Source: Gilvibacter sp. SZ-19
GTDB taxonomy: Bacteria > Bacteroidota > Bacteroidia > Flavobacteriales > Flavobacteriaceae
DNA: 64,000 bases
Assembly: GCF_002163875.1 (NCBI RefSeq)
Contig: NZ_CP019333.1
Coordinates: 564,864-628,863 of the forward strand
Reading direction: 5' to 3'
Under the pieces are notes generated by a model. The model was not told the DNA's origin. It saw nothing but the letters and a program-made list of their open reading frames with translations, and did no database searches. Of the stretch, positions 1-8,938 are shown one piece after another; the first letter of the stretch is position 1; every line of letters starts with the position of its first letter. Made by a program: the position numbers and the translations under genes.

Positions 1-798
1 TATGTTAAGGCCAACGAACGCTTTCACAATTCTAAAAAATACGCGCTGACCTTGGGGATCAAAAAAGCCAAACACACCCGACTGATCTTTACAGACGCAG
101 ACTGCATCCCGGCTTCTAATGCCTGGCTGAGTGAACTCAGCAGATACTTCAGCTCAGAGAAACATTTGGTATTGGGCTACGGAAAACATCAGAAAAGGGC
201 TGGCCTACTCAATGCATTGATCCGCTATGAAACCTTTATTACCGGCTTGCAATACCTCGCATACGCTCATGCCGGAAAAGCCTATATGGGTGTAGGACGA
301 AATTTGGGCTATACCAAGATCTTATTCGAAAAACAGAAGGGTTTCGCCTCTCACATTCAGCTGCAATCTGGAGACGACGATCTTTTTGTAAATGAAGCTA
401 CCACTAGCGAAAACACCACTTATTGCATCGATCCGAAGTGTCACACCTTCTCGGAACCCAAAAAGAGCTTTGGAGATTGGTTCAGACAAAAGCGCAGACA
501 TATAAGTACGGCAAACCACTATCGCAGCTTTTTTAAGGCGAGTTTAGGCCTCTACTATCTCGGAAATTTGGCCTTTTGGCTTGTACTGGTCCTGCTCGCG
601 CTTACGCAATGGAAACTCGCACTACTCTACTTTGGTCTGCGCAGCCTGTTACAATGGATATCTTATTGGGGAGCTGCCAAGAAACTAAGGGCCGGTGCCT
701 TGATAGTTGCCGCACCTGTCTTAGAATTATTTCTCATCTGTACGCAATTGAGTATATTTATAACCAACCTGGTAAGCCCAAAACCCACTTGGAAATAA
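1..798 (+). CDS. Family 2 glycosyltransferase, C-terminal part (5' end outside window)
   Basis: The frame is open from base 1, so the gene starts upstream and only its last 265 codons are visible. The motif TDADC is the DxD-type metal and nucleotide-sugar site of GT-A enzymes. GDDDLF fits the second acidic motif, and FRQKRRH matches the (Q/R)xxRW-like acceptor motif. About three hydrophobic segments follow in the last 90 residues (LGNLAFWLVLVLLAL, then two more), so this is a membrane-anchored enzyme that transfers a sugar on the cytoplasmic face, probably for surface polysaccharide or glycolipid. The substrate cannot be read. It overlaps the sigma factor gene by 10 bases, which suggests co-transcription. 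Confidence 0.85.
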   Translation, partial: YVKANERFHNSKKYALTLGIKKAKHTRLIFTDADCIPASNAWLSELSRYFSSEKHLVLGYGKHQKRAGLLNALIRYETFITGLQYLAYAHAGKAYMGVGRNLGYTKILFEKQKGFASHIQLQSGDDDLFVNEATTSENTTYCIDPKCHTFSEPKKSFGDWFRQKRRHISTANHYRSFFKASLGLYYLGNLAFWLVLVLLALTQWKLALLYFGLRSLLQWISYWGAAKKLRAGALIVAAPVLELFLICTQLSIFITNLVSPKPTWK

Positions 799-1361
799 AC
801 GACCAAAAGATTACCGAAGCCATAGAAAAAGCACTTAAAGGAGACCAAATTGCCTTTAACACCTTGCTAAACACTTACTGGAACCAGGTTTATGGCTTTC
901 AACTCAAACGCCTTAAAGATGAATACGAAGCGGAAGAAATTACCATTCAGACCTTTTCTAAGGCCTTTGACAAATTAGCTACTTACGACCCTAAATACGC
1001 GTTTAGTACTTGGCTTATCACAATTTCCAAGAACCTACAGATCGATAAGTCCAGAAAAAAGAATAGCCAGCCAGAGATAGATCGTAGAAACCTGGCCAGC
1101 GAACAGCTTAAAAAAATACCAGATAGTGCGCCAACGGCAGAAGATAAACTCATCACTGAACAAAATCTTGCAGAACTGTTATTAATGATCAAACAGCTCA
1201 AGCCGCATTACCAGGAGGTGATCAATCTGCGCTATTTCCAAGAGAAATCCTATAACGAGATCGCAGCACTAATGGACGAATCTCTGAGCAATGTGAAAGT
1301 TAAACTCCTGCGAGCCAAAAACCTTTTGGCTGCGCTTATCAAAACCAAAAGAGAAGGCTGA
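789..1361 (+). CDS. ECF-type RNA polymerase sigma-70 factor
   Basis: 190 residues, the usual size for an extracytoplasmic-function sigma factor. Region 2 lies near residues 20-85 (AFNTLLNTYWNQVYGF, then EEITIQTFSKAF and the core-binding stretch STWLITISKNLQIDKSRK). Region 4 lies near 135-185 (LKPHYQEVINLRYFQEKSYN, then the HTH EIAALMDESLSNVKVKLLRA). I chose the TTG at 789, which overlaps the glycosyltransferase stop by 10 bases, because upstream ATGs in this frame add non-homologous residues and would overlap by over 130 bases. It ends in a 1-base TGATG overlap with the Nramp-like gene. No anti-sigma factor gene is adjacent, so its trigger is unknown. Confidence 0.85.
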   Translation: MEINDQKITEAIEKALKGDQIAFNTLLNTYWNQVYGFQLKRLKDEYEAEEITIQTFSKAFDKLATYDPKYAFSTWLITISKNLQIDKSRKKNSQPEIDRRNLASEQLKKIPDSAPTAEDKLITEQNLAELLLMIKQLKPHYQEVINLRYFQEKSYNEIAALMDESLSNVKVKLLRAKNLLAALIKTKREG

Positions 1362-2584
1362 TGCAATGGGCAAAAGCCATACGTAAATTTGGCCCAGGCT
1401 TTCTGTTTGCGGGAGCTGCCATTGGCGTTTCCCATTTGGTACAATCTACAAGAGCTGGTGCCGATTTTGGCCTCGGCCTGCTATGGGCACTACTGCTTAT
1501 CAACATAGTCAAATACCCTTTCTTTGAGTTTGGCCCTCGCTATGCCATGGCAACAGGAGAAAGTCTTTTGGAAGGTTACAAAAAACTGGGCCGACCGGCT
1601 TTAGTGGCGTACTTTATAATCACCCTTGCCACGATGTTCACCATACAGACCGCTGTCACCATTGTGACTTCCGGTATTGCCAGCAGTTTGTTCGGAGGTC
1701 AAGACACTGCCCTCTGGAGCGCCATTATTACAGGTGTCTGTTTTCTGTTCTTGATCTTGGGCCGTTACAGATTTTTGGATACCCTAATGAAGATCATCAT
1801 AGTTTGTCTTACCATAAGTACTCTAATTGCTGTTGCACTTGCATTTAAGAATACTGCGGATGTCAGTTGGGCGCAACAAATTCCAGACACTGCTGTGGGC
1901 ATAGGTTTCTTGATCGCCTTTATGGGCTGGATGCCTGCTCCACTCGACATATCGATCTGGCATTCCATGTGGACCTTAGAGAAGAAAAAGATCACGGCTG
2001 GTATTTCTGCGGAGCAATCCCGGTTCGATTTCAATGTGGGATACATCGCCACCATAGTCTTGGCAATTTGTTTCTTATTGCTTGGCGGCTTGGTCATGTA
2101 TGGCAGCGGAGCGCAATTCTCTTCCAGTGGCGGAGCCTTTGCGAATCAATTGATAGAAATGTACACCGTAAACTTAGGTGAAGGAACACGCTATATCATT
2201 GGAATTGCCGCCCTAACCACTATGTTCAGCACTACCCTAACAACTTTGGACGCATCGCCCAGAGCCATGGCCCAGACCACAGAACTGCTGCGTGAACGCG
2301 AAATGCCTAAGGCCTACCTAACTTGGTTAATCATCTTAGTAGTTGGAACTACAACCATCTTTATTTTGCTCACCAGAGTCGAAGGTCTTATGGGAGTCTT
2401 GATCCAAGTAGCTACAGTCCTCTCCTTTTTAACAGCCCCATTTTACGCCGGACTCAATATGCGTCTGGTGACCAGCAAGCATATGCCAGAAGATCATAAA
2501 CCGTCTAAACCCTTATACCTGTTGGCCTGGATAGGAATGATCACCCTTATCGGTTTTAGCATTTGGTATCTTTTTACCATTTAG
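1361..2584 (+). CDS. Nramp-family transporter homologue, divergent metal-site motifs
   Basis: 407 residues with about 11 hydrophobic segments, matching the LeuT-fold Nramp (MntH) family in size and layout. The TM1 region (GPGFLFAGAAIGVSH, residues 11-25) and TM6 region (GWMPAPLDISIWHS) sit where Nramp proteins carry DPGN and MPH, the residues that bind Mn2+ or Fe2+. Here both are replaced: there is GVSH in place of DPGN, and MPAP in place of MPH. It is therefore an inner-membrane transporter of the Nramp superfamily whose substrate may not be the canonical divalent ion. It is translationally coupled to the sigma factor gene by a 1-base overlap, so the two may serve one response. Confidence 0.8.
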   Translation: MQWAKAIRKFGPGFLFAGAAIGVSHLVQSTRAGADFGLGLLWALLLINIVKYPFFEFGPRYAMATGESLLEGYKKLGRPALVAYFIITLATMFTIQTAVTIVTSGIASSLFGGQDTALWSAIITGVCFLFLILGRYRFLDTLMKIIIVCLTISTLIAVALAFKNTADVSWAQQIPDTAVGIGFLIAFMGWMPAPLDISIWHSMWTLEKKKITAGISAEQSRFDFNVGYIATIVLAICFLLLGGLVMYGSGAQFSSSGGAFANQLIEMYTVNLGEGTRYIIGIAALTTMFSTTLTTLDASPRAMAQTTELLREREMPKAYLTWLIILVVGTTTIFILLTRVEGLMGVLIQVATVLSFLTAPFYAGLNMRLVTSKHMPEDHKPSKPLYLLAWIGMITLIGFSIWYLFTI

Positions 2585-2604
2585 TCTTTTAAATGCAATC
2601 TTCG

Positions 2605-2612
2605 TAACTTTG
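2605..2612 (+). promoter_or_regulatory. Bacteroidota -7 box TAACTTTG for lipA-gap
   Basis: TAACTTTG is an exact match to TAnnTTTG, ending 16 bases before the lipA ATG. I see no clear TTG at -33. It lies in the only gap between the Nramp-like gene and lipA. Confidence 0.6.
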
Positions 2613-2628
2613 TAATGTAAAATTGGTT

Positions 2629-3501
2629 ATGGAAATTCAAGAAGCAACACCTACAAGAACAACAGCCAAACCCAAGTGGTTGCGGGTAAAGCTTCCTACC
2701 GGGAAGAAATACACCGAATTGCGCGGCTTGGTAGACAAATACGATCTACACACCATATGTACCTCTGGTAGCTGTCCGAATATGGGCGAATGCTGGACAG
2801 AAGGAACAGCCACCTTTATGATCTTGGGTAATATTTGTACCCGCTCTTGTGGTTTCTGCGGAGTCAAGACAGGTCGGCCAGAAACTGTGGCTTGGGACGA
2901 ACCTGAAAAGGTCGCTCGTTCTATAAAGCTGATGAATATAAAACACGCCGTGATCACTTCTGTAGACCGCGATGACCTTAAAGACATGGGATCCATCATT
3001 TGGGCAGAGACCGTGAAGGCCATCCGCAGAATGAACCCAGATACTACCTTGGAAACACTAATTCCGGACTTTCAAGGAATCACCAGACATATAGATCGCA
3101 TAGTAGCTGTAAAACCAGAGGTTGTTTCTCACAACATGGAAACCGTAAAGCGTTTAACACGTGAGGTGCGAATCCAAGCCAAATACGAACGCAGTTTAGA
3201 AGTATTGCGTTATTTAAAGCAAGAAGGCATTGCCCGAACCAAAAGTGGGATCATGCTTGGCCTGGGCGAAACCGAAGCTGAGGTACTCCAGACCATGGAA
3301 GACCTGCGCGGGGTTGGCTTAGACATCGTAACTATTGGTCAATACTTACAACCTTCTAAAAAACACCTTCCTGTAAAAGAGTTTATCACTCCAGAACAGT
3401 TTAAGAAGTACGAAGAAATTGGTTTAGAAATGGGCTTTAGACACGTAGAAAGTGGCGCTTTGGTTCGCTCTTCTTACAAAGCCCAGAAACACCTTACTTA
3501 A
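2629..3501 (+). CDS. lipA: Lipoyl synthase
   Basis: Radical-SAM enzyme that inserts two sulfurs into octanoyl groups on the E2 and H-protein lipoyl domains. 290 residues. The auxiliary [4Fe-4S] cluster motif [12 protein letters not shown] and the radical-SAM motif CTRSCGFC (CxxxCxxC, near residues 70-77) are both present, as is the C-terminal RSSY whose serine ligates the auxiliary cluster. [11 protein letters not shown] and SVDRDDL are also family-typical. The ATG at 2629 is preferred over the TTG two codons upstream because it follows the promoter box at normal distance. gap follows after 10 bases, so the two are probably one transcript. Confidence 0.97.
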   Translation: MEIQEATPTRTTAKPKWLRVKLPTGKKYTELRGLVDKYDLHTICTSGSCPNMGECWTEGTATFMILGNICTRSCGFCGVKTGRPETVAWDEPEKVARSIKLMNIKHAVITSVDRDDLKDMGSIIWAETVKAIRRMNPDTTLETLIPDFQGITRHIDRIVAVKPEVVSHNMETVKRLTREVRIQAKYERSLEVLRYLKQEGIARTKSGIMLGLGETEAEVLQTMEDLRGVGLDIVTIGQYLQPSKKHLPVKEFITPEQFKKYEEIGLEMGFRHVESGALVRSSYKAQKHLT

Positions 3502-3511
3502 GCTTTAAGTC

Positions 3512-4507
3512 ATGGCCAAGATCAAGGTTGCCATTAATGGATTTGGCCGAATAGGTCGTACTTTCTTCAAGACCGTACACCAACATGACAATATTGAGGT
3601 GGTGGCTATCAATGATCTTGCAGATTCTAAAACCTTAGCACATCTTTTAAAGTACGATAGCATTCACGGTGTTTTCCAAGAATCGATAAGCGCAACTCCG
3701 GATCATATCTTAGTTGGTGAGCGAGCAATTCCGCTGTCTAATGGTAAAACACCCGACGCCTGTAATTGGCAAGGGGTCGATGTGGTTCTGGAAGCTACAG
3801 GAAAGTTTAAAGACCGCAACTTGCTCGAAGGGCATCTGAGCGCGGGGGCTGAAAAAGTGATCTTAAGCGTCCCTCCTAACGAAGATGATATCCCTATGGT
3901 GATTCTCGGGGTGAATCAGCAGCAATTGGACGCAGACGAAAAAATTATATCCAACGCCTCTTGTACTACCAATAACGCCGCACCTATGGTGCAGATCATA
4001 GATCAACTCTGCGGAGTAGAACAAGCCTATATCACCACGGTGCATTCATATACAACAGATCAGAGTCTACACGACCAGCCACATCGCGACCTGCGACGAG
4101 CCCGTGCGGCAGGCTTATCTATAGTTCCTACCACAACCGGAGCTGCTAAGGCCTTGACCAAGGTATTTCCAGATCTTGCCGATGTTATTGGAGGCTGCGG
4201 AATCCGAGTCCCGGTGCCCAACGGTTCTATGACAGACATTACCTTTAATGTAAAACGCGAAGTGAGCATAGAGGAAGTAAATGCGGCTTTTAAAAAGGCC
4301 GCTGCCGGTGAATTCAAAGGTATTTTGGATTATACCGAAGACCCTATTGTTTCCATTGATATTGTAGGCAATAAGCATTCCTGCGTCTTCGATTCTGGGA
4401 TGACTTCTGTAATTGGACGTATGGTAAAGATCATCGGTTGGTACGATAACGAAAGTGGATATTCCCAACGTTTAGCGGACTTAATCGGCTTGATTTGTAA
4501 GAAATAA
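3512..4507 (+). CDS. gap: Type I glyceraldehyde-3-phosphate dehydrogenase
   Basis: Converts glyceraldehyde 3-phosphate, NAD+ and phosphate to 1,3-bisphosphoglycerate in glycolysis. 331 residues. The N-terminal Rossmann motif INGFGRIGR binds NAD; SNASCTTN carries the catalytic cysteine C151; the histidine of TTVHSYT and the phosphate-binding stretch RRARAAG are present, and WYDNESGY is near the C-terminus. It follows lipA by 10 bases. A genome of this type may carry a second gap gene elsewhere, so whether this copy is glycolytic or gluconeogenic cannot be told here. Confidence 0.96.
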   Translation: MAKIKVAINGFGRIGRTFFKTVHQHDNIEVVAINDLADSKTLAHLLKYDSIHGVFQESISATPDHILVGERAIPLSNGKTPDACNWQGVDVVLEATGKFKDRNLLEGHLSAGAEKVILSVPPNEDDIPMVILGVNQQQLDADEKIISNASCTTNNAAPMVQIIDQLCGVEQAYITTVHSYTTDQSLHDQPHRDLRRARAAGLSIVPTTTGAAKALTKVFPDLADVIGGCGIRVPVPNGSMTDITFNVKREVSIEEVNAAFKKAAAGEFKGILDYTEDPIVSIDIVGNKHSCVFDSGMTSVIGRMVKIIGWYDNESGYSQRLADLIGLICKK

Positions 4508-4508
4508 C

Positions 4509-4516
4509 TATATTTA
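4509..4516 (+). promoter_or_regulatory. Possible -7 box TATATTTA for the hybrid histidine kinase
   Basis: TATATTTA differs from TAnnTTTG only at the last base and ends 15 bases before the ATG at 4532. The same octamer recurs before three other genes in this window (19975, 53474, 56196). Confidence 0.4.
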
Positions 4517-4531
4517 AGCCGAATTTTGTCC

Positions 4532-6784
4532 ATGAACAGCCAATTAATCCGATATATAACGGCTTTGTTCCTCCTTATAGTATGCTCTTCCCCCGCCCAA
4601 GAGCAGGACACTCCTATGGCCTCAAGGCAAGACAGTATTAACGAGATAATTCGCCTTCAAAACCAAGCCAGAGCTGCTATTATTCGCCAAGACCTAGGAT
4701 CGGTACTCACCGACCTGAATACGGCCCACAATATGGCAGAGGCTTTAAAAGATGTAGAGCTCGAGGCTTCTTGTGATAACGAATTAGCAAAATTCTACTA
4801 CAGCGTAAGGCAATTCGATAAAGCCTCAGAACGCGTATCCGCAGTAATTGAACTCTTAAAGGACAAAGAAAGCTCCGCAGAAATAGCCGAAGCCTACCTG
4901 GTTCAGGCGCAGATCTTTATGAAAGATGGCGATTATACCCAAGCCACCAACAGCTTGGACAAGGCTTTTGCCATATACGAAAGTCGCGAAGATGAAAGCT
5001 CCATGGCGCGGATACAACTCAACAAAGGACTTTTAGCCTTGGAGCGCAAGAATCCTACATCTGCCGTAAACTACTTGGAAGCTTCATTAACAACCTTTCA
5101 AGAACTCAATTTAGGCTATTACACAGCCCAGGCCCAGCTTAATAAAGCCAAGGCCTTACTGGAACTCTCTGATAGCCCCAACAGTACCTCGGCAGCACAG
5201 GCCGAAGTTGCCCTGCAAGCAGCCGTTGCTATTAGTAGCGAAAACAATTATGCGCAGATCCTAACAGACAGTTATTTGGTAAGTAGCCAAATGCAAGTGG
5301 AAAAAGGAAATTTTGAAGCCGCTTACGGTCTTTTACAAACCTATCACGAGCGCAGAGATACACAAAGCGATATAAGTAGCGAGTTATTAGCTACAGACAA
5401 CCAATACCGCTTAGACAAGGGCGAATACGACGAGATCATTGCCGAACTGGAAGCGAATCTGGAACGCAAGGACAGCTCCATTAAGATGAACAATTTCACC
5501 TCAACCTTGAGTATTGCGCTGATCACCATTTTATCGCTATTAACGCTGTCTTTATATAAGAACAATAATTTACGAGCCAAGGCGAACGATCTGCTCCAAG
5601 AGAAGAACAGCGAATTGCAATTGGCCAAAGAACGAGCTGAGAAGGCCTCGCTGGCCAAAGCGCAGTTCTTGTCTACCATTACCCACGAGCTGAGAACACC
5701 GCTCTATGCTGTGACCGGTCTTACGCACTTGCTCCTAGAAGAAAATCCGCTGGAGCATCAGAAGGAGCATTTGAACTCCTTGAAATTCTCTGGAGATTAT
5801 TTGCTTTCGCTGATCAACAACATTCTTGACCTGAACAAACTAGAGGCCAATAAGGTAGAAATAGAGCGTACCACATTCAACCTTAAGAAGCGCGTAAATG
5901 ATGTGTTGGTCGCCTTGAAAAAATCCGCAGAAGACAAGAACAACAAATTGCTGCTTGAGTTTGACGAAAGTATCCCATCTAAACTACTGGGAGATCCGCT
6001 TAAGATCTCGCAGATCTTGATAAATCTTATCGGTAACTCGGTTAAGTTTACAGAAAATGGGCAGGTGGTACTGCGCGTTCAAAAGCTCAGCGAAACAGAA
6101 AACCACGTAAACCTGCACTTTGAGGTAGAAGATAATGGCGTTGGAATTTCTAAGAAGAAACAGAAGAGTATTTTCGAGACCTTCTCGCAAGGATCATTGC
6201 AGATCAATCGCAAATTTGGAGGTACTGGACTCGGGCTTTCTATTGTTAAGAACCTACTCCAACTAATGAATTCCAAGATCCAATTGGAAAGTCAATTGGG
6301 CAAAGGCTCAAAATTCTATTTCGATATCAGATTTGCGATCTCCGATCAGTTCAAAGAAGATAAGAATCCGCATAACATCATCTACGATATTGACTATGTG
6401 GCCTTGGAGAATCTATCTGTATTGGTGGTAGAAGACAACAAGATCAACCAAATGATCACCAAAAAGATCTTGGAGAAAAACAAGATGAAGTGCGATGTGG
6501 CAGACAATGGAGAAACAGCCATTGAGATGGTAACCAAGAACAACTACCATATTGTACTTATGGACATTCACATGCCGGGTATCAGTGGTATCGAGGCCAC
6601 TCAGCGCATTCGTGAATTCAACAAGGAATTACCTATCATTGCCTTAACGGCTGTTACCATAGACGAGAATCTGGACGAATTCTACAGAGCCGGATTCAAT
6701 GAGATTATTCCAAAGCCATTCAAGACAGAAGAGTTCTTTGAGAAGATCCACCGAACGCTGTTTATGAACAAAACGCCAGTTTAA
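4532..6784 (+). CDS. TPR-containing hybrid sensor histidine kinase / response regulator
   Basis: 750 residues. A signal peptide (residues 1-24) leads a helical sensor region of TPR-like repeats (about 30-290). One transmembrane segment follows near 325-345 (STLSIALITILSLLTLSLY), then a coiled coil. The HisKA domain carries the phosphorylated H385 in STITHELRTPLY. The ATPase domain has the N box (NLIGNSVKFT), DNGVGI and GTGLGLSIVKNLL. A C-terminal receiver domain carries D678 in VLMDIHMPG. This is the full hybrid phosphorelay layout, but the window has no partner output regulator. The ATG at 4532 is chosen over the TTG two codons upstream. Its stop overlaps the convergent lpxK stop within TTAA. 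Confidence 0.93.
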   Translation: MNSQLIRYITALFLLIVCSSPAQEQDTPMASRQDSINEIIRLQNQARAAIIRQDLGSVLTDLNTAHNMAEALKDVELEASCDNELAKFYYSVRQFDKASERVSAVIELLKDKESSAEIAEAYLVQAQIFMKDGDYTQATNSLDKAFAIYESREDESSMARIQLNKGLLALERKNPTSAVNYLEASLTTFQELNLGYYTAQAQLNKAKALLELSDSPNSTSAAQAEVALQAAVAISSENNYAQILTDSYLVSSQMQVEKGNFEAAYGLLQTYHERRDTQSDISSELLATDNQYRLDKGEYDEIIAELEANLERKDSSIKMNNFTSTLSIALITILSLLTLSLYKNNNLRAKANDLLQEKNSELQLAKERAEKASLAKAQFLSTITHELRTPLYAVTGLTHLLLEENPLEHQKEHLNSLKFSGDYLLSLINNILDLNKLEANKVEIERTTFNLKKRVNDVLVALKKSAEDKNNKLLLEFDESIPSKLLGDPLKISQILINLIGNSVKFTENGQVVLRVQKLSETENHVNLHFEVEDNGVGISKKKQKSIFETFSQGSLQINRKFGGTGLGLSIVKNLLQLMNSKIQLESQLGKGSKFYFDIRFAISDQFKEDKNPHNIIYDIDYVALENLSVLVVEDNKINQMITKKILEKNKMKCDVADNGETAIEMVTKNNYHIVLMDIHMPGISGIEATQRIREFNKELPIIALTAVTIDENLDEFYRAGFNEIIPKPFKTEEFFEKIHRTLFMNKTPV

Positions 6785-7797
6785 ACGATCTTGTTCCAAT
6801 ATTCGTGAACAAAATCCAAGATCTCAGATTCAAAATAACCTTCTTTCTCTACGAATTCTGTTTGTATGGGTAAGTAATACAAGGCTTTCTTGTCGATCTT
6901 ATCGCGCAGACGCATATAATCCTTTTCTGTAGTGATCACCAATTCCTTACGAGCTATGAGGTCTAATTGCGCTTTAGTGAATTCATGATGATCTGGATAT
7001 CGCTGTAGTTCAAAGCGACAGCCTTGCTGGGTCAGGTAGGTGATCAATGGCTCCGGATTGGCAATTCCTGTGACCAGAGTAAAAGCTTTGTCCTTTAAGT
7101 AAGCTATAGGCTCTGAACCTTGATTGTTCTTTATTAGATCTGCATAGGCGATCCGAGTTTTGTAAATGGGTTTACCCGCATACTCACGTAGTCTGAACTC
7201 CAATTCCTGAACTGCTGCATAGGCCGCATTGCCAGGAATTTTAGTGATCACAATAGCATCTGCTCTTTTTGCTCCGGATCTTGATTCTCTAAGATCACCG
7301 GCCGGTAAGAGCATATCATCTAAAAACGGTTTGTCAAAGGTGGTCAATAAGATATTGTAGCCTGCCTTCACCTTACGATGTTGGAAAGCATCGTCCAATA
7401 AGATAACCTCTGCCTTTGGCTTTAGCTTGCTGATCCCCTCACGACGATCTGCACAAACAGCGACGGTTATATTTGGATATTTAGTTTTAATCTGCAAGGG
7501 TTCATCGCCAACCTCATTGGCAGTATGTGAAGGCTCTACATAAAGAAAACCCTGAGTAGAGCGCTTGTAGCCTCTGCTTAGCACTGCAACCTTAAAGTCA
7601 TCTTTCAAGAGGCGGATAAGGTATTCTATCATAGGCGATTTCCCGGTCCCACCCACCGTGAGGTTACCCACACAGATCACCGGGAGCTCATAGGCTTCGG
7701 ATTTTAGCAGCTCTTTGTCGTACATCAGGTTACGAAGGTCAGTAACCCCTTTATAAAGTAAGGAGAAGGGAGTGAGCATTTTGCGTAAACCGGCCAT
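6781..7797 (-). CDS. lpxK: Tetraacyldisaccharide 4'-kinase (lipid A biosynthesis)
   Basis: Phosphorylates the 4' position of the lipid A disaccharide at the inner face of the inner membrane. 338 residues, the usual family size. The Walker A motif GGTGKS (residues 49-54) lies in GNLTVGGTGKSPM. DDAFQHRKV is the family DDGxQH-type segment, and LSRGYKR and DLRE are further LpxK landmarks. The N-terminal hydrophobic stretch (LTPFSLLYKGV) anchors it to the membrane. It is convergent with the histidine kinase and divergent from the Nif3-like gene. Confidence 0.95.
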   Translation of the reverse strand: MAGLRKMLTPFSLLYKGVTDLRNLMYDKELLKSEAYELPVICVGNLTVGGTGKSPMIEYLIRLLKDDFKVAVLSRGYKRSTQGFLYVEPSHTANEVGDEPLQIKTKYPNITVAVCADRREGISKLKPKAEVILLDDAFQHRKVKAGYNILLTTFDKPFLDDMLLPAGDLRESRSGAKRADAIVITKIPGNAAYAAVQELEFRLREYAGKPIYKTRIAYADLIKNNQGSEPIAYLKDKAFTLVTGIANPEPLITYLTQQGCRFELQRYPDHHEFTKAQLDLIARKELVITTEKDYMRLRDKIDKKALYYLPIQTEFVEKEGYFESEILDFVHEYWNKIV

Positions 7798-7817
7798 AGC
7801 ACGAAAGTATACTTTTT

Positions 7818-7825
7818 TATCTTTA
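7818..7825 (+). promoter_or_regulatory. Possible -7 box TATCTTTA for the Nif3-like gene
   Basis: TATCTTTA is one base off TAnnTTTG and ends 16 bases before the ATG at 7842, in the 44-base gap divergent from lpxK. No clear -33 element is seen. Confidence 0.35.
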
Positions 7826-7841
7826 CGGTAAAATACACCTT

Positions 7842-8936
7842 ATGCAAATAAAAGAGGTTATCGCCCTTTTGGAACAATGGGCTCCACGCAGCTATGCGGA
7901 AGACTTTGACAATACCGGACTGTTGGTCGGTGATAGCGCTAAGACAGTCAGCGGAATTTTGGTGAGTTTGGACTGTTTAGAAGCTGTAGTTGACGAGGCC
8001 GTAGATAAGGGTTGCAATCTAATAGTGAGCTTCCATCCCATCATATTTAAAGGCTTAAAAAAGCTCACTGGAGCCGATTATGTCCAGCGTGCAGTTCTCA
8101 AGGCAATTAAGAACGACATTGCAATCTATGCCATTCACACGGCCTTGGACAATAATTGGGAAGGTGTCAATCATCAGATATTAGAAACGCTAGGGGCACA
8201 AAAATCCTCGGTACTTATCCCAAAAGCAGGGACTTTAAAGAAACTGATCACCTATGCACCGCAACAGGAGAGCAAGGCCCTACTCGATGCCTTATTCACA
8301 GCTGGCGCCGGTGCCATCGGGCAGTACAGCGAGTGCGCCTTTACTTCAGAAGGCGAAGGTAGTTTTAAGCCCGGAGCGGATGCAAATCCAGCTTTGGGAA
8401 GCAAAGGACAACGCCACTACGAAAAAGAAACCCGGATCGAGGTACTTGTACCTCAGCATTGCGAGTCTCGTGTTGTATCGGCCTTGATAAAGACCCACAG
8501 TTACGAAGAAGTTGCTTACGACCTGATTCCTATTAGCAATACAAACAAGCAGTTGGGAATGGGCATGATAGGCTCCTTTGAAAATCCGCTATCTGAAGCA
8601 GAATTCTTAGCCCTACTAAAATCGCGTATGCATTGCGGGGGAATTCGACACAGTAAACTACTGGGCAAACCAATTGAGAAAATAGCTGTTCTTGGCGGTA
8701 GTGGTGCCTTTGGCATAAGCGCTGCGAAAGCAGCAGGCGTAGATGCCTATGTTAGTGCAGACTTTAAATATCACGACTTCTTTAGCGCAGAAGAGCAGCT
8801 GCTTTTGGTAGACATTGGACACTACGAAAGCGAACAGTACACAAAAAATTTAATTGTACAATATCTTAGCAAAAAAATTACTAATTTTGCAGTTCTTTTA
8901 TCGGAGATTAATACCAATCCAATTTTTTATCTGTAA
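7842..8936 (+). CDS. Nif3-like dinuclear metal centre protein (YbgI/YqfO type)
   Basis: 364 residues, the long form of the family with a PII/CutA-like domain inserted between the two Nif3 halves. Likely metal ligands are the His of SFHPIIF, the His and Asp of YAIHTALDN, and the His and Glu of DIGHYESE near the C-terminus. The insert (about residues 130-240, containing RIEVLVPQHCE) fits the CutA-like fold. The family binds two metal ions; the label GTP cyclohydrolase I type 2 is often attached but the cellular role is unsettled. The following gene begins 2 bases after the stop, so they are co-transcribed, a pairing I recall as common in Bacteroidota. Confidence 0.9.
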   Translation: MQIKEVIALLEQWAPRSYAEDFDNTGLLVGDSAKTVSGILVSLDCLEAVVDEAVDKGCNLIVSFHPIIFKGLKKLTGADYVQRAVLKAIKNDIAIYAIHTALDNNWEGVNHQILETLGAQKSSVLIPKAGTLKKLITYAPQQESKALLDALFTAGAGAIGQYSECAFTSEGEGSFKPGADANPALGSKGQRHYEKETRIEVLVPQHCESRVVSALIKTHSYEEVAYDLIPISNTNKQLGMGMIGSFENPLSEAEFLALLKSRMHCGGIRHSKLLGKPIEKIAVLGGSGAFGISAAKAAGVDAYVSADFKYHDFFSAEEQLLLVDIGHYESEQYTKNLIVQYLSKKITNFAVLLSEINTNPIFYL

Positions 8937-8938
8937 TT

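Noticed and set aside
576-788. Longer start for the ECF sigma factor
   Set aside because: These residues come from a second frame within the glycosyltransferase and are not sigma-like; the TTG at 789 gives the normal family length.
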